A stretch of DNA of 11,220 bases from CAJQQY01 sp964352225 (lineage in GTDB: Bacteria; Bacteroidota; Bacteroidia; Chitinophagales; Saprospiraceae). The notes beneath the pieces are model-generated. The model was given only the letters and a program-made list of their open reading frames with translations. It was not told where the DNA came from and searched no databases. Positions 1-7,296 of the stretch are shown in pieces; within the stretch, counting starts at the first letter, position 1, and the number at the start of each line of letters is the position of its first letter. The position numbers and the translations under genes are program-made. Where the stretch lies: NCBI GenBank assembly GCA_964352225.1, contig CAYGRM010000218.1, positions 1 through 11,220 on the forward strand, written 5' to 3'.

Positions 1-27
1 TTTAAGCTTGAAAAAGGGCTAATTTTC

Positions 28-70
28 TTTGTAACTCATTTGTAACTGAACCATCATATATTTAAATTTA
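28..70 (+). promoter_or_regulatory. Candidate Bacteroidota-type promoter and tandem TTTGTAACT repeat upstream of the patatin gene
   Basis: TTTGTAACT occurs twice, at 28-36 and 39-47, an 11-base period (about one helical turn). TTTG at 39-42 is followed after 20 bases by TAAATTTA at 63-70, which matches the Bacteroidota TTTG / TAnnTTTG pattern except at its last base. This lies 33 bases before the start codon at 103. The region is AT-rich, so a chance match is quite possible. The tandem repeat could instead be an activator site. Bases 1-27 show nothing recognisable. Confidence 0.3.
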
Positions 71-102
71 GTAATTGATCTGATAATTAAAAACCCAGGG
101 AA

Positions 103-1569
103 ATGTATTCAAAAGAACTAAAGAACATCAAGAAGCAGTTGGATAAGGCTGAGAGTTATGAGGAATGGAAAAGTCTTGCGATATCGTATGATCACGCTTC
201 GGGTTTGGACGCATGGAAACAAGTGAATCATAGTGATTTATATGATAATGATGAGATCTATTTGCGACTGGAAACGCTGCGAGCATATCGGGAACAAGGG
301 GATGATGAAGGGTTGTTATTTACTTTAAATGAGGGAGTGCATGGAAATATGGGAGGAATGGGGAATTCGAATTTATATAATAAAGCACTATTTGGAACAA
401 AGCAACTAATCGAAGAGTACGTAGATGAATTAGTCGATGCTATTCATCATATAGCCAATAAAAATAATAATAACATTAGCTTTGAAGATAAATTAGATTT
501 CTTTCGTAGAGCGAGTCATTGTTTTGGGCGTTCGGCATTGATGCTAAGTGGGGGAGGACAATTAGGAAATTTTCATGCAGGGGTTTTGAAAGTATTAGCT
601 AAGCATAATTTGATCCCTAGTGTAGTTTCTGGAGCTAGTGCAGGTTCTATATTTGCTGCATTGGCAGGAACACATTTGGATGAGGAACTAGTTAACTTTT
701 TGGAAAACGATACCTTATTAGAATTAATAGAGAAAGAAGCTACCATTTTTAAAAATATTGCAGAAAAAAGAAGTTCGCTGAGTATCAAGGATTTAGAGTC
801 TGTGATCAATAATTTTATTCCAAATTTGACTTTCCAGGAAGCATTTGAAAAAACTGGTCGAAAGATTAATATCTCCGTTTCTCCTCACGGAGGGCAACAA
901 AAATCAAGATTACTTAATGCGATAGCTTCTCCAAATGTATTGATAAGATCAGCCTTGATGGCATCTTGTGCAGTACCTGGTGTTTTTCCACCTGTGACTC
1001 TTTTTGCAAAAAATAAGGATGGCAAAGTACAAGCTTACTTACCTTCTAGAAAATGGATCGATGGTTCCATGTCAAATGATTTACCTTCCAAAAGGTTAGC
1101 AAGGCTGTTTGGAGTCAATCACTTTATTATTAGTTTGACTAATCCATTGGTTTTACCATTTGTCAATTCACCTTTTCAGCGGAGTGAATTTTTAGCACCA
1201 GTAGTAAGATTTGGTACAGCCGTAATTAAAGAAACGGCACAATTCAATTATTCGATTGCTAAGCGATTTTTTAAATATATTCCATCGCTAGCTTTAATTG
1301 CTAATTCTATTAACTCCGTAGTTCAACAAGATTACCAAGGAGACATAAATATCATGGCCGACTTTAGTGTGATTAAACCTAACAAGTTATTAGCGGCTCT
1401 TACTCGAGAAGAATTAGCCGAATTAATAAAAAAGGGAGAAAGAGCGACTTGGCCAAAATTAGAAGCCATCAGAATTTGTACGAAAGTAGGTCGAACCTTG
1501 GATAAGATTTTGGAAGAATATGAAATGGAAGAAATGAGATTGGCCAAAAGATTCTTGACTTCAAATTAA
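103..1569 (+). CDS. DUF3336 / patatin-like phospholipase (Tgl3/4/5-like serine lipase)
   Basis: This is a predicted serine acyl-hydrolase acting on phospholipids or acylglycerols. Residues about 1-140 match the DUF3336 region that precedes the patatin domain in yeast triacylglycerol lipases Tgl3/4/5 and their bacterial relatives. The patatin domain follows. Its oxyanion-hole motif is SGGGQLGNFHAGV, with the glycine-rich part at 150-155. The nucleophile elbow is GASAGS with Ser179, and the dyad aspartate is Asp320 in WIDGSMSNDLP. That last motif and the following GVNHFIISLTNP stretch are typical of the Tgl/DUF3336 branch rather than of plant patatins. No signal peptide or clear membrane helix is seen, so the protein is probably cytoplasmic or peripheral to the membrane. 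It stands alone, with a convergent guaC downstream. The start is the first ATG and gives the expected domain; the ribosome-binding site is weak, as is usual in this phylum. The family is secure, the substrate is not. Confidence 0.93.
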   Translation: MYSKELKNIKKQLDKAESYEEWKSLAISYDHASGLDAWKQVNHSDLYDNDEIYLRLETLRAYREQGDDEGLLFTLNEGVHGNMGGMGNSNLYNKALFGTKQLIEEYVDELVDAIHHIANKNNNNISFEDKLDFFRRASHCFGRSALMLSGGGQLGNFHAGVLKVLAKHNLIPSVVSGASAGSIFAALAGTHLDEELVNFLENDTLLELIEKEATIFKNIAEKRSSLSIKDLESVINNFIPNLTFQEAFEKTGRKINISVSPHGGQQKSRLLNAIASPNVLIRSALMASCAVPGVFPPVTLFAKNKDGKVQAYLPSRKWIDGSMSNDLPSKRLARLFGVNHFIISLTNPLVLPFVNSPFQRSEFLAPVVRFGTAVIKETAQFNYSIAKRFFKYIPSLALIANSINSVVQQDYQGDINIMADFSVIKPNKLLAALTREELAELIKKGERATWPKLEAIRICTKVGRTLDKILEEYEMEEMRLAKRFLTSN

Positions 1570-1596
1570 TACACTATTTCAGTAAAATATATTTTT

Positions 1597-1646
1597 AAAA
1601 TTCCACTTCTAACCCTCGCCATCAGAGGGCTAGGGAGTAGAATTTT
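1597..1646. terminator. Imperfect bidirectional terminator hairpin between the patatin gene and guaC
   Basis: The arms at about 1597-1617 and 1625-1646 are nearly complementary: AAAATTC...ACCCTC pairs with GAGGGC...GAATTTT, with a few mismatches or wobbles in the middle and a 7-base loop at 1618-1624. A T-rich stretch (ATTATTTTAT) follows on the + strand. The A-rich bases before the left arm give a T-rich tail on the - strand. Its place between two convergent genes fits a shared terminator. Confidence 0.65.
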
Positions 1647-1687
1647 ATTATTTTATCAAAATTCCTTATTTGTGCCAATCATTTCTT

Positions 1688-2728
1688 TCATTTCAAATAA
1701 ATCTGATTTTCCTGCTCTGCCACTCTAATAAAAGTCGTCCGCTTAGTTAATTCTTTTAAACGATTTGCTCCAACATAGGTACACGTACTCCGCAATCCTC
1801 CAAGTATATCTCTTAAGGTATGATCGATACCTCCTCGATAAGGAATCTGAACCGTTTTTCCCTCACTTGCTCGATAATCAGCTACTCCTCCCGAATGCTT
1901 ATTCATGGCAGTCTCCGAACTCATGCCATAAAATTGTTTGTATTTTAAGCCACCTTCTTCGATTAATTCTCCACCACTTTCGTCATGTCCAGCAAACATT
2001 CCCCCCATCATTACAAAGTCAGCACCAGCTCCAAATGCTTTGGCGACATCACCTGGAGTAGCACAACCACCGTCACTAATTATTTGTCCACCTAATCCAT
2101 GCGCGGCATCAGCACATTCAATGATTGCAGATAATTGAGGATAACCTACACCCGTTTTCACTCGAGTGGTGCAAACTGATCCGGGGCCTATTCCAACTTT
2201 AATAATATCAGCTCCTGCCAGTAAAAGTTCTTCGACCATTTCTCCGGTGACTACATTTCCTGCTATGATGATTTTGTTAGGATATTGACTTCTTGCCTTT
2301 TTTACAAAATCAACAAAATGCTCTGAGTATCCATTGGCTACATCAATACAAATGAAATTTACTTGAGGACAATGGTTCATGATCGATTTTAGTTTTGCTA
2401 AATCATCTTGGCTAGTTCCAGTACTAACCGCAATAAAGTCAGTTATGCTAGTATTATTTTTTTGGATAAACGCTTTCCACTTTTCAGGAGAATAATGCTT
2501 ATGAATGGTGGTAAATAGTTTACGTTTACTCAATGCCTTTGCCATTTCAAAAGTACCTACAGTATCCATGTTAGCAGCCATAATTGGAATGCCTTCCCAA
2601 ACTTTATCACTATGTAAAAAATTAAATTTTCGAATTAACGAAACTTCAGATCTACTTTTTAGAGTGGATCGCTTTGGACGAATCATTACATCTTTAAAGC
2701 CTAATTTTATATCTGTTTCGATTCTCAT
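1688..2728 (-). CDS. guaC: GMP reductase (GuaC)
   Basis: This enzyme reduces GMP to IMP with NADPH, releasing ammonia, and so lets the cell turn guanine nucleotides into adenine nucleotides. It is 346 residues, essentially the length of Escherichia coli GuaC, and alignable from end to end with it. The start, MRIETDIKLGFKDVMIRPKR, is nearly the same in the two proteins. Conserved parts include the beta-barrel segment AANMDTVGTF (51-60), the catalytic loop GIGPGSVCTTR with Cys186, the phosphate-binding SDGGCATPGDVAKAFGAGADF (218-238), and YRASEGKTV with Glu289 of the flap. IMP dehydrogenase, its paralogue, is excluded because there is no CBS-domain insertion, the length is short, and the GMP-reductase-specific sequences are present throughout. 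The gene appears monocistronic, diverging from the lipoprotein hydrolase. A perfect 12-base palindrome sits 16-27 bases upstream of its start. Confidence 0.98.
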   Translation of the reverse strand: MRIETDIKLGFKDVMIRPKRSTLKSRSEVSLIRKFNFLHSDKVWEGIPIMAANMDTVGTFEMAKALSKRKLFTTIHKHYSPEKWKAFIQKNNTSITDFIAVSTGTSQDDLAKLKSIMNHCPQVNFICIDVANGYSEHFVDFVKKARSQYPNKIIIAGNVVTGEMVEELLLAGADIIKVGIGPGSVCTTRVKTGVGYPQLSAIIECADAAHGLGGQIISDGGCATPGDVAKAFGAGADFVMMGGMFAGHDESGGELIEEGGLKYKQFYGMSSETAMNKHSGGVADYRASEGKTVQIPYRGGIDHTLRDILGGLRSTCTYVGANRLKELTKRTTFIRVAEQENQIYLK

Positions 2729-2983
2729 GGTTGGAATTTTTTAGTTTGTACAAACCATTAAATATAGTAAATAATGAAATGAGTTTTAGAGCTAATTTAA
2801 AAAACTAAGTTACGACAGAGAAAATAAATTAGGAAAAACTTATCTTTCGTTGATTTTATTCAATTGACCTTATGCTCTCTAAGTTTTATATTTTTTCAAT
2901 TAATAACTTTAGACAACTGCTAATTCAATTTAGCATATAAGCTAACGTATACAATATTTATTTACCGATTCAAAACCAATAAA
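2729..2983. other. 255-base divergent spacer between guaC and the lipoprotein hydrolase
   Basis: This must hold the guaC promoter (- strand) and probably that of the hydrolase gene (+ strand). Weak -7-like candidates on the + strand are TATCTTTC at 2841-2848 and TAACTTTA at 2904-2911, neither with a convincing -33 element. A small inverted repeat, TTAGC-6-GCTAA, lies at 2930-2945. I see no small ORF or RNA gene here. Confidence 0.4.
2744..2755. promoter_or_regulatory. Perfect 12-base palindrome upstream of guaC (possible operator)
   Basis: GTTTGTACAAAC is its own reverse complement and lies just 5' of guaC, in what should be its leader or core promoter. A perfect 12-base palindrome at this position fits a site for a dimeric repressor. 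No regulator is identified, so the role is inferred. Confidence 0.35.
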
Positions 2984-4747
2984 ATGAGAAAATCAATCTT
3001 ACTATCAGCCCCATTTATTATGCTAACTTTTTTTACCATTTGTCTTTTTTCCTGTTCAGATTCAAAAAATGAAAATGGAAAAAACGAAGTTGCCAATGCC
3101 ATTCAAATTTCATATCCCAGCGAACATTATAGTGAATCTTTAGATGGCCGTTTAATTTTATTAATTACCAACCAAATCGAAACGGAACCTCGATTCCAAT
3201 TAAGAGATGATGCTAAAACTTGCCAAGGATTTGGAATGGACGTTAATGATTGGAAAACAGGAAATGAATTGCAATTTGAGATGAATGCATTTGGCTATCC
3301 AGTTCAAGAGATGAAAGATTTACCATCTGGAGAATATTTTGTTCAAGCGCTATTTCATAAATATGAAATATTTAATCGCGCTGATGGTCATGTGGTAAAG
3401 TTGCCAATGGACAGGGGAGAAGGGCAACAATGGAATAAGGCACCAGGAAATTTGTATTCTACTCCGCAAAAAGTAATTATAAAAAATGGACAGTTGCCAA
3501 AGCTTACTATTCTTCTGGATCAAAAAATTCCCCCAATTCCAGAGCCAGAGGATACTAAATATATTAAGCATATAAAAATTAAAAGTAAGTTGTTGAGTGA
3601 TTTTTGGGGAAGAGATATGTATTTGGGAGCGCACGTTTTATTGCCTCAAGGTTGGGAGGAAAATCCTAAGGTAAAATATCCACTTGCGATTTTTCACGGT
3701 CATTTTCCAAGTGATTTTGGAGGGTTTAGTTCTACACCTCCTGATCCAAATTTGAAAGCTGAGTATAGCGAACGATTCAAGGTAGATGGGTACAATAAAT
3801 TTGTCCAACAAGAAGCACACGATTTTTATAAAACTTGGACAGGTCCCAACTTTCCAAGAGTTATCGCCATTGAAATTCAACATCCAACTCCTTATTATGA
3901 TGATTCTTATGCAGTCAATAGTGAGGCTCAAGGACCGTACGGTGATGCCATTACTTATGAATTGATTCCACACATTGAAAAAGAATTCAGAGGAATAGGC
4001 GAGGGGTGGTCAAGATTTGTATACGGCGGAAGTACTGGAGGATGGGAGGCGTTGGCTGTACAAGTAAAATACCCCAAAGAGTACGGAATGTGTTTTGCGG
4101 CTTGCCCTGATCCAATTGACTTTAGAGCCTATTGTTTAGTAAATATTTATGAAGATGAAAATGCATATTATAAAGAAGGCCCATTTCGAAAAACACTTGT
4201 AGCGGGACATCGTGATTACTTAGGAAATGTAGATGCAACCTTGAGAGATATGAATTATCGAGAATTGGTCTTAGGTTCACGAGGTCGTTCGGGACAACAA
4301 TGGGATATCTGGGAGGCAACTTATTCTCCAATTGATAAAGACGGATATCCTAAAAGAATCTGGGATCGTCTTTCTGGTAAAATAGATAAAGAGGTGGCTT
4401 CCTACTGGAAAGAGAATTATGATTTAGCTTATATTTTAAAAAGAGATTGGGCAAAACATGGTAAAGATTGGGAAAATAAAATTCATCTTTACTGTGGGGA
4501 TATGGATAATTATTATCTCAATAATGCTGTTTATTTAGCAGAAGAAATATTAGCAGAAACTTCAGCGCCATACTACAATGGAGAAGTTGATTATGGGGAT
4601 CGAGCTGAACATTGTTGGAATGGTGATCATGAAAATGGAAACCATATCAGCCGACTCCGATACAATCAAATGTTTATTAAAAAATATTCAGAAAAGGTGA
4701 AATCTGTAGCTCCGAAAGGAGCAGATCTAAAAAGTTGGATATATTAA
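2984..4747 (+). CDS. Lipoprotein alpha/beta-hydrolase, putative esterase (PF00756-like)
   Basis: This is a predicted cell-envelope serine hydrolase of unknown substrate. The first 24 residues form a lipoprotein signal: positive start MRKS, a hydrophobic core, and a lipobox LFSC with Cys24 as the lipidated residue. Residues about 36-190 form a beta-rich N-terminal domain. The hydrolase domain starts near 195, with the strand PLAIFHGH at 233-240. The nucleophile elbow is GGSTGG at 348-353, with Ser350. Candidate acid residues are Asp506 or Asp508 in CGDMDNYY, and the histidine is one of those in HCWNGDHENGNH (543-554). The layout resembles the putative-esterase family that includes enterochelin and feruloyl esterase-like proteins. 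The +2 to +6 residues after the lipid cysteine (SDSKN) are not strongly acidic, so surface export is uncertain. pxpA starts 70 bases downstream with no terminator between, so co-transcription is possible. Confidence 0.85.
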   Translation: MRKSILLSAPFIMLTFFTICLFSCSDSKNENGKNEVANAIQISYPSEHYSESLDGRLILLITNQIETEPRFQLRDDAKTCQGFGMDVNDWKTGNELQFEMNAFGYPVQEMKDLPSGEYFVQALFHKYEIFNRADGHVVKLPMDRGEGQQWNKAPGNLYSTPQKVIIKNGQLPKLTILLDQKIPPIPEPEDTKYIKHIKIKSKLLSDFWGRDMYLGAHVLLPQGWEENPKVKYPLAIFHGHFPSDFGGFSSTPPDPNLKAEYSERFKVDGYNKFVQQEAHDFYKTWTGPNFPRVIAIEIQHPTPYYDDSYAVNSEAQGPYGDAITYELIPHIEKEFRGIGEGWSRFVYGGSTGGWEALAVQVKYPKEYGMCFAACPDPIDFRAYCLVNIYEDENAYYKEGPFRKTLVAGHRDYLGNVDATLRDMNYRELVLGSRGRSGQQWDIWEATYSPIDKDGYPKRIWDRLSGKIDKEVASYWKENYDLAYILKRDWAKHGKDWENKIHLYCGDMDNYYLNNAVYLAEEILAETSAPYYNGEVDYGDRAEHCWNGDHENGNHISRLRYNQMFIKKYSEKVKSVAPKGADLKSWIY

Positions 4748-4817
4748 GATTTTGCCATACCGAGAAATAAATAAAATAATTCAGCTTATAAAATAAAAAT
4801 CAAGCATAAAACTTCCT

Positions 4818-5552
4818 ATGCAAACCATCGACTTGAATTGCGATATGGGTGAATTAAAACTTCATCAAGAAAAAAACTTTGATGAGGAAATTATGCCCTT
4901 TATTTCTTCCTGCAATATTGCTTGTGGTTTCCATAGTGGTAATCCTCTACTGATTCAGGATACGATCAAATTAGCTATCAAAAATAAAGTCAACATTGGT
5001 GCACATCCCTCATATAATGATCGAGAAAATTTTGGAAGAGTTTCACTAAAAGTGGAAAGTTCGAAATTATTGGCCGAGCTAAAATATCAAATCTATGCAG
5101 TCAAAGGAATGGTGGAAAACTATGGTCAACGATTAAAACATGTAAAACCACATGGTGCATTATATAATGATATGGTGGATAATGGAGAGCTAGCTGAGCA
5201 GGTGGTTCAATTAATTAAATCAATTGATCCCAATTTGAAAATCATGACTTTAGCTCATTCGCAAGTTATTGATATTTGTAAAAAAAATAACATGCAGTTT
5301 ATTCATGAAGGATTTGCGGATCGACGTTATGAAAAAGTAAACCAATTGAGAAGCCGTCAATTAGAAGGAGCAGTTTTAGAAAACCCAGGGGAAGTTTTAG
5401 CTCAAATTGCTAATTTCATGAATGGAAAAGTCCAATTACATAATTTAGAATTTCGTCCGATTCAAGTTCAATCTATTTGTTTGCATAGTGATACTAAAGG
5501 TGCAGTAGAATTGAGTAAGATGATTCATGATTTTTTAAAGGAAAAAATATAA
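4818..5552 (+). CDS. pxpA: 5-oxoprolinase subunit A (PxpA, LamB/YcsF family)
   Basis: This is one of three subunits of the prokaryotic ATP-dependent 5-oxoprolinase, which opens 5-oxo-L-proline to L-glutamate. The 244 residues match the usual family length of about 250. Family motifs appear in order: DLNCDMGE (5-12), NIACGFHSGNP (33-43), IGAHPSYND (60-68), VKPHGALYN (109-117), EGFADRRY (164-171) and CLHSDTKGAV (221-230). Two of these differ from the common forms HAGDP and HGDTPGAV, here HSGNP and HSDTKGAV. The gene leads a three-gene cluster and is separated from pxpB by 3 bases, so subunit synthesis is probably coupled. No Shine-Dalgarno sequence is evident before the ATG. PxpA is thought to act on the phosphorylated intermediate, but its exact step is not something this sequence can show. 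Confidence 0.97.
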   Translation: MQTIDLNCDMGELKLHQEKNFDEEIMPFISSCNIACGFHSGNPLLIQDTIKLAIKNKVNIGAHPSYNDRENFGRVSLKVESSKLLAELKYQIYAVKGMVENYGQRLKHVKPHGALYNDMVDNGELAEQVVQLIKSIDPNLKIMTLAHSQVIDICKKNNMQFIHEGFADRRYEKVNQLRSRQLEGAVLENPGEVLAQIANFMNGKVQLHNLEFRPIQVQSICLHSDTKGAVELSKMIHDFLKEKI

Positions 5553-5555
5553 CCA

Positions 5556-6230
5556 TTGCTTAATCCCATTTTAGAAATAAAAAATTTCCATCACGATTTT
5601 CTGATTTTAAAATCAGAGGATCACACTTATTTGGCTGAACTCGGAAAAGCTATTTTTAATCAAAAATTAGATTTCGTGGATGAGGTAATTATTACTGAGG
5701 TGGAAATTTGTCTTAAATTGAATCAAAATTTTGCAGAGTCAAAAATAGAGCTTTTGCAAAAAATGGTATTGGGGCAAAAATCAAAAAAGACCATCTATAA
5801 ATTACCAGTTTATTTTAATGATCACGAGGATTGGGAAAATGTAAAGTCAGCAACAGGATTATCGAAAAATGAATTTATCGATAAATTATTGGTAACGAAA
5901 CTTAATATTTCTATGTTCGGGTTTCTTCCAGGATTTATTTATCTAGATGGAATCGACCCTTCATTGCATATTCCTCGCAAGACTATCCCTTCCAAATATG
6001 TCAAAGCTAATTCAATTGCGCTAGGAGGAAAATACATAGGATTGTATTCGATTGATAGCCCTGGTGGTTGGCATGTAATTGGACAAAGTCCCATTTCCAT
6101 TTTGGAAACCTCAACGCTACCACCGGTACAAATGGATGTGGGAGATCAGATCGAATTATTTCAAATTGATGAAAATGAATTCGAGAAACTTTTAAAAAAA
6201 CAAATTTCATTAAAAGAGTACAATGCATAA
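5556..6230 (+). CDS. pxpB: 5-oxoprolinase subunit B (PxpB, KipI-like), TTG start
   Basis: This is the second subunit of the 5-oxoprolinase and a member of the carboxyltransferase C/D (AHS1) family that includes Bacillus KipI. The 224 residues fit the family. The core motif FGFLPGFIYLDGIDP is at 121-135, followed by IPRKTIP (139-145) and the SPGGWHVIG motif (168-176). The reading frame starts at TTG, 3 bases after the pxpA stop. There is no in-frame ATG until about residue 70, which would remove the N-terminal strand region, so TTG is the likely start, served by AAAGGA upstream within pxpA. The last 8 bases overlap pxpC. Bacillus KipI was first described as an inhibitor of sporulation kinase KinA; in a pxpA-B-C cluster the 5-oxoprolinase role is far more likely. 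Confidence 0.95.
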   Translation: MLNPILEIKNFHHDFLILKSEDHTYLAELGKAIFNQKLDFVDEVIITEVEICLKLNQNFAESKIELLQKMVLGQKSKKTIYKLPVYFNDHEDWENVKSATGLSKNEFIDKLLVTKLNISMFGFLPGFIYLDGIDPSLHIPRKTIPSKYVKANSIALGGKYIGLYSIDSPGGWHVIGQSPISILETSTLPPVQMDVGDQIELFQIDENEFEKLLKKQISLKEYNA

Positions 6231-7053
6231 GTTAGAATTTTTGAAGGCAGGTATGATGACGAGTATTCAGGATTTGGGACGGAGAGGATTAGCTTATTAT
6301 GCTATTCCGACTTCTGGAGTCATGGATAGAAATGCTGCTCTAATTGCTTTACTAATTTTAAATAAAAAGGAGAATAGTCCACTCATTGAATGTACTTCAA
6401 TTGCTCCGGAAATTAAATTTCATCATGAAACTAGAATCGTAATTACTGGGGCAGATTTTAATTGGACATTAAATAATGAAAAAATAAATCGGAACACTAT
6501 TTTAGAAATCAAAAATAATGATATCCTCAAAGGCCAATTTTCAAAAGACGGTTTACGAGGTTACATCGCCATAGATGGAGCATTAGACATCGACAAAATC
6601 TATGATTCATATTCAACTTACCCCAATGCCAAACTAGGTGGATTTCAAGGGCGCCTGCTCCAAAAAGGAGATATCCTAAAATGGAAAAGTCGCGATTATT
6701 CCTTTTCCGAAAACAAAATTATCCCCATCAGAAAAGGGCCTGAATTTCATTTCTTAACTCAAAAATCTATTCAACTGCTGACTTCTAATATTTATAAAAT
6801 AGGAATAGATAGTAATCGAATGGGAGTCAGGTTGGAAGGAGAAAAATTGGAAGCTTCGAGTTTCCAATTAAAAAATAGTTTGCCAGTTTTGCCTGGGTTT
6901 ATTCAATTGCCGCCAAGTGGACAACCAATTATCGTTTTGCAAGATGGTCAAACAACAGGAGGCTATCCTCGCATTGCGTATATTCAAGAACGATATTTAT
7001 CAGTCTTAAATCAAATTCCTTTAGGGGGAGAATTTCAATTTAAATTAGATTAA
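6223..7053 (+). CDS. pxpC: 5-oxoprolinase subunit C (PxpC, KipA-like biotin-dependent carboxyltransferase family)
   Basis: This is the third 5-oxoprolinase subunit, an AHS2/KipA-family protein that forms a complex with PxpB. The family-wide N-terminal motif is present as TSIQDLGRRG at 13-22, followed by SGVMDR (31-36). Later come the GGFQGRLL region, SNRMGVRLEG (198-207) and PSGQPIIVLQDGQTTGGYPR (231-250). At 276 residues it is shorter than E. coli or Bacillus members (about 310-335). All core motifs are present, so the saving seems to lie in loops and the C-terminal tail. Its ATG lies inside the end of pxpB (ATGCATAA, 8-base overlap), indicating translational coupling. The name 'allophanate hydrolase subunit 2' often given to such genes is probably wrong here, because no urea-amidolyase partner is nearby. 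Confidence 0.95.
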   Translation: MHKLEFLKAGMMTSIQDLGRRGLAYYAIPTSGVMDRNAALIALLILNKKENSPLIECTSIAPEIKFHHETRIVITGADFNWTLNNEKINRNTILEIKNNDILKGQFSKDGLRGYIAIDGALDIDKIYDSYSTYPNAKLGGFQGRLLQKGDILKWKSRDYSFSENKIIPIRKGPEFHFLTQKSIQLLTSNIYKIGIDSNRMGVRLEGEKLEASSFQLKNSLPVLPGFIQLPPSGQPIIVLQDGQTTGGYPRIAYIQERYLSVLNQIPLGGEFQFKLD

Positions 7054-7198
7054 TCTTTTAGAAATATTTAATGGGAGGTTTAAGAGAAAATCAAATTGTG
7101 GTTTTTTCAAGCGAGGGCAGGATGATTTCATTTTTTCAGAATTGTAAAGAGTGAACAAAAATATAATGTTAAAACAAGAGACACCACTCAATCCACTT

Positions 7199-7226
7199 TA
7201 GTCTAAAAGACTACAAAAATATTTTT
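7199..7226. repeat. Adjacent inverted repeats in the pxpC-carboxypeptidase spacer
   Basis: TAGTCT at 7199-7204 and AGACTA at 7208-7213 form a 6-base stem with a 3-base loop. It is followed directly by the perfect 12-base palindrome AAAAATATTTTT at 7215-7226. The pair could be a weak terminator for the pxp genes (short stem then T-run) or a binding site next to the downstream promoter. The remainder of the 243-base spacer (7054-7296) shows no convincing gene. Confidence 0.3.
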
Positions 7227-7237
7227 CAAAAACTAAA

Positions 7238-7251
7238 ATTACTTTCGTAAT
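7238..7251 (+). promoter_or_regulatory. Candidate -7 element for the carboxypeptidase gene, within an inverted repeat
   Basis: TACTTTCG at 7240-7247 matches the Bacteroidota -7 consensus TAnnTTTG at all but one position. It lies about 50 bases before the start codon at 7297, a sensible leader length. No clear TTTG/TTG is found 19-21 bases upstream. The element overlaps the inverted repeat ATTAC-TTTC-GTAAT (7238-7251), which a regulator could use. Confidence 0.35.
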
Positions 7252-7296
7252 ATGAGGCTTCAAAATTGAAGATAACATAACTCAATTAACAATAAT

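Noticed and set aside
1..45. Tail of an upstream gene reading into the window (14 codons to TAA at 43-45)
   Set aside because: Fourteen codons give no recognisable sequence and cannot be told from chance.
1765..2138. Open frames on the + strand opposite guaC
   Set aside because: They lie wholly antisense to a well-conserved enzyme gene, and their translations show no family resemblance.
3638..3973. 111-residue open frame on the - strand inside the lipoprotein hydrolase gene
   Set aside because: It is antisense to a coherent hydrolase, has low-complexity composition and shows no recognisable domain.
6223..7053. Allophanate hydrolase/urea amidolyase subunit
   Set aside because: The pxpA-B-C order and motifs indicate 5-oxoprolinase. 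No biotin carboxylase or allophanate hydrolase gene is near.
7085..7108. Possible terminator after pxpC (AAAATC ... GGTTTTTT)
   Set aside because: The stem is only about 6 pairs with one wobble and is A/T-dominated, too weak to call.
7071..7154. 27-codon ORF (start MGGLRENQIV) in the spacer after pxpC
   Set aside because: It is too short, has no clear promoter or family match, and such frames are expected by chance.
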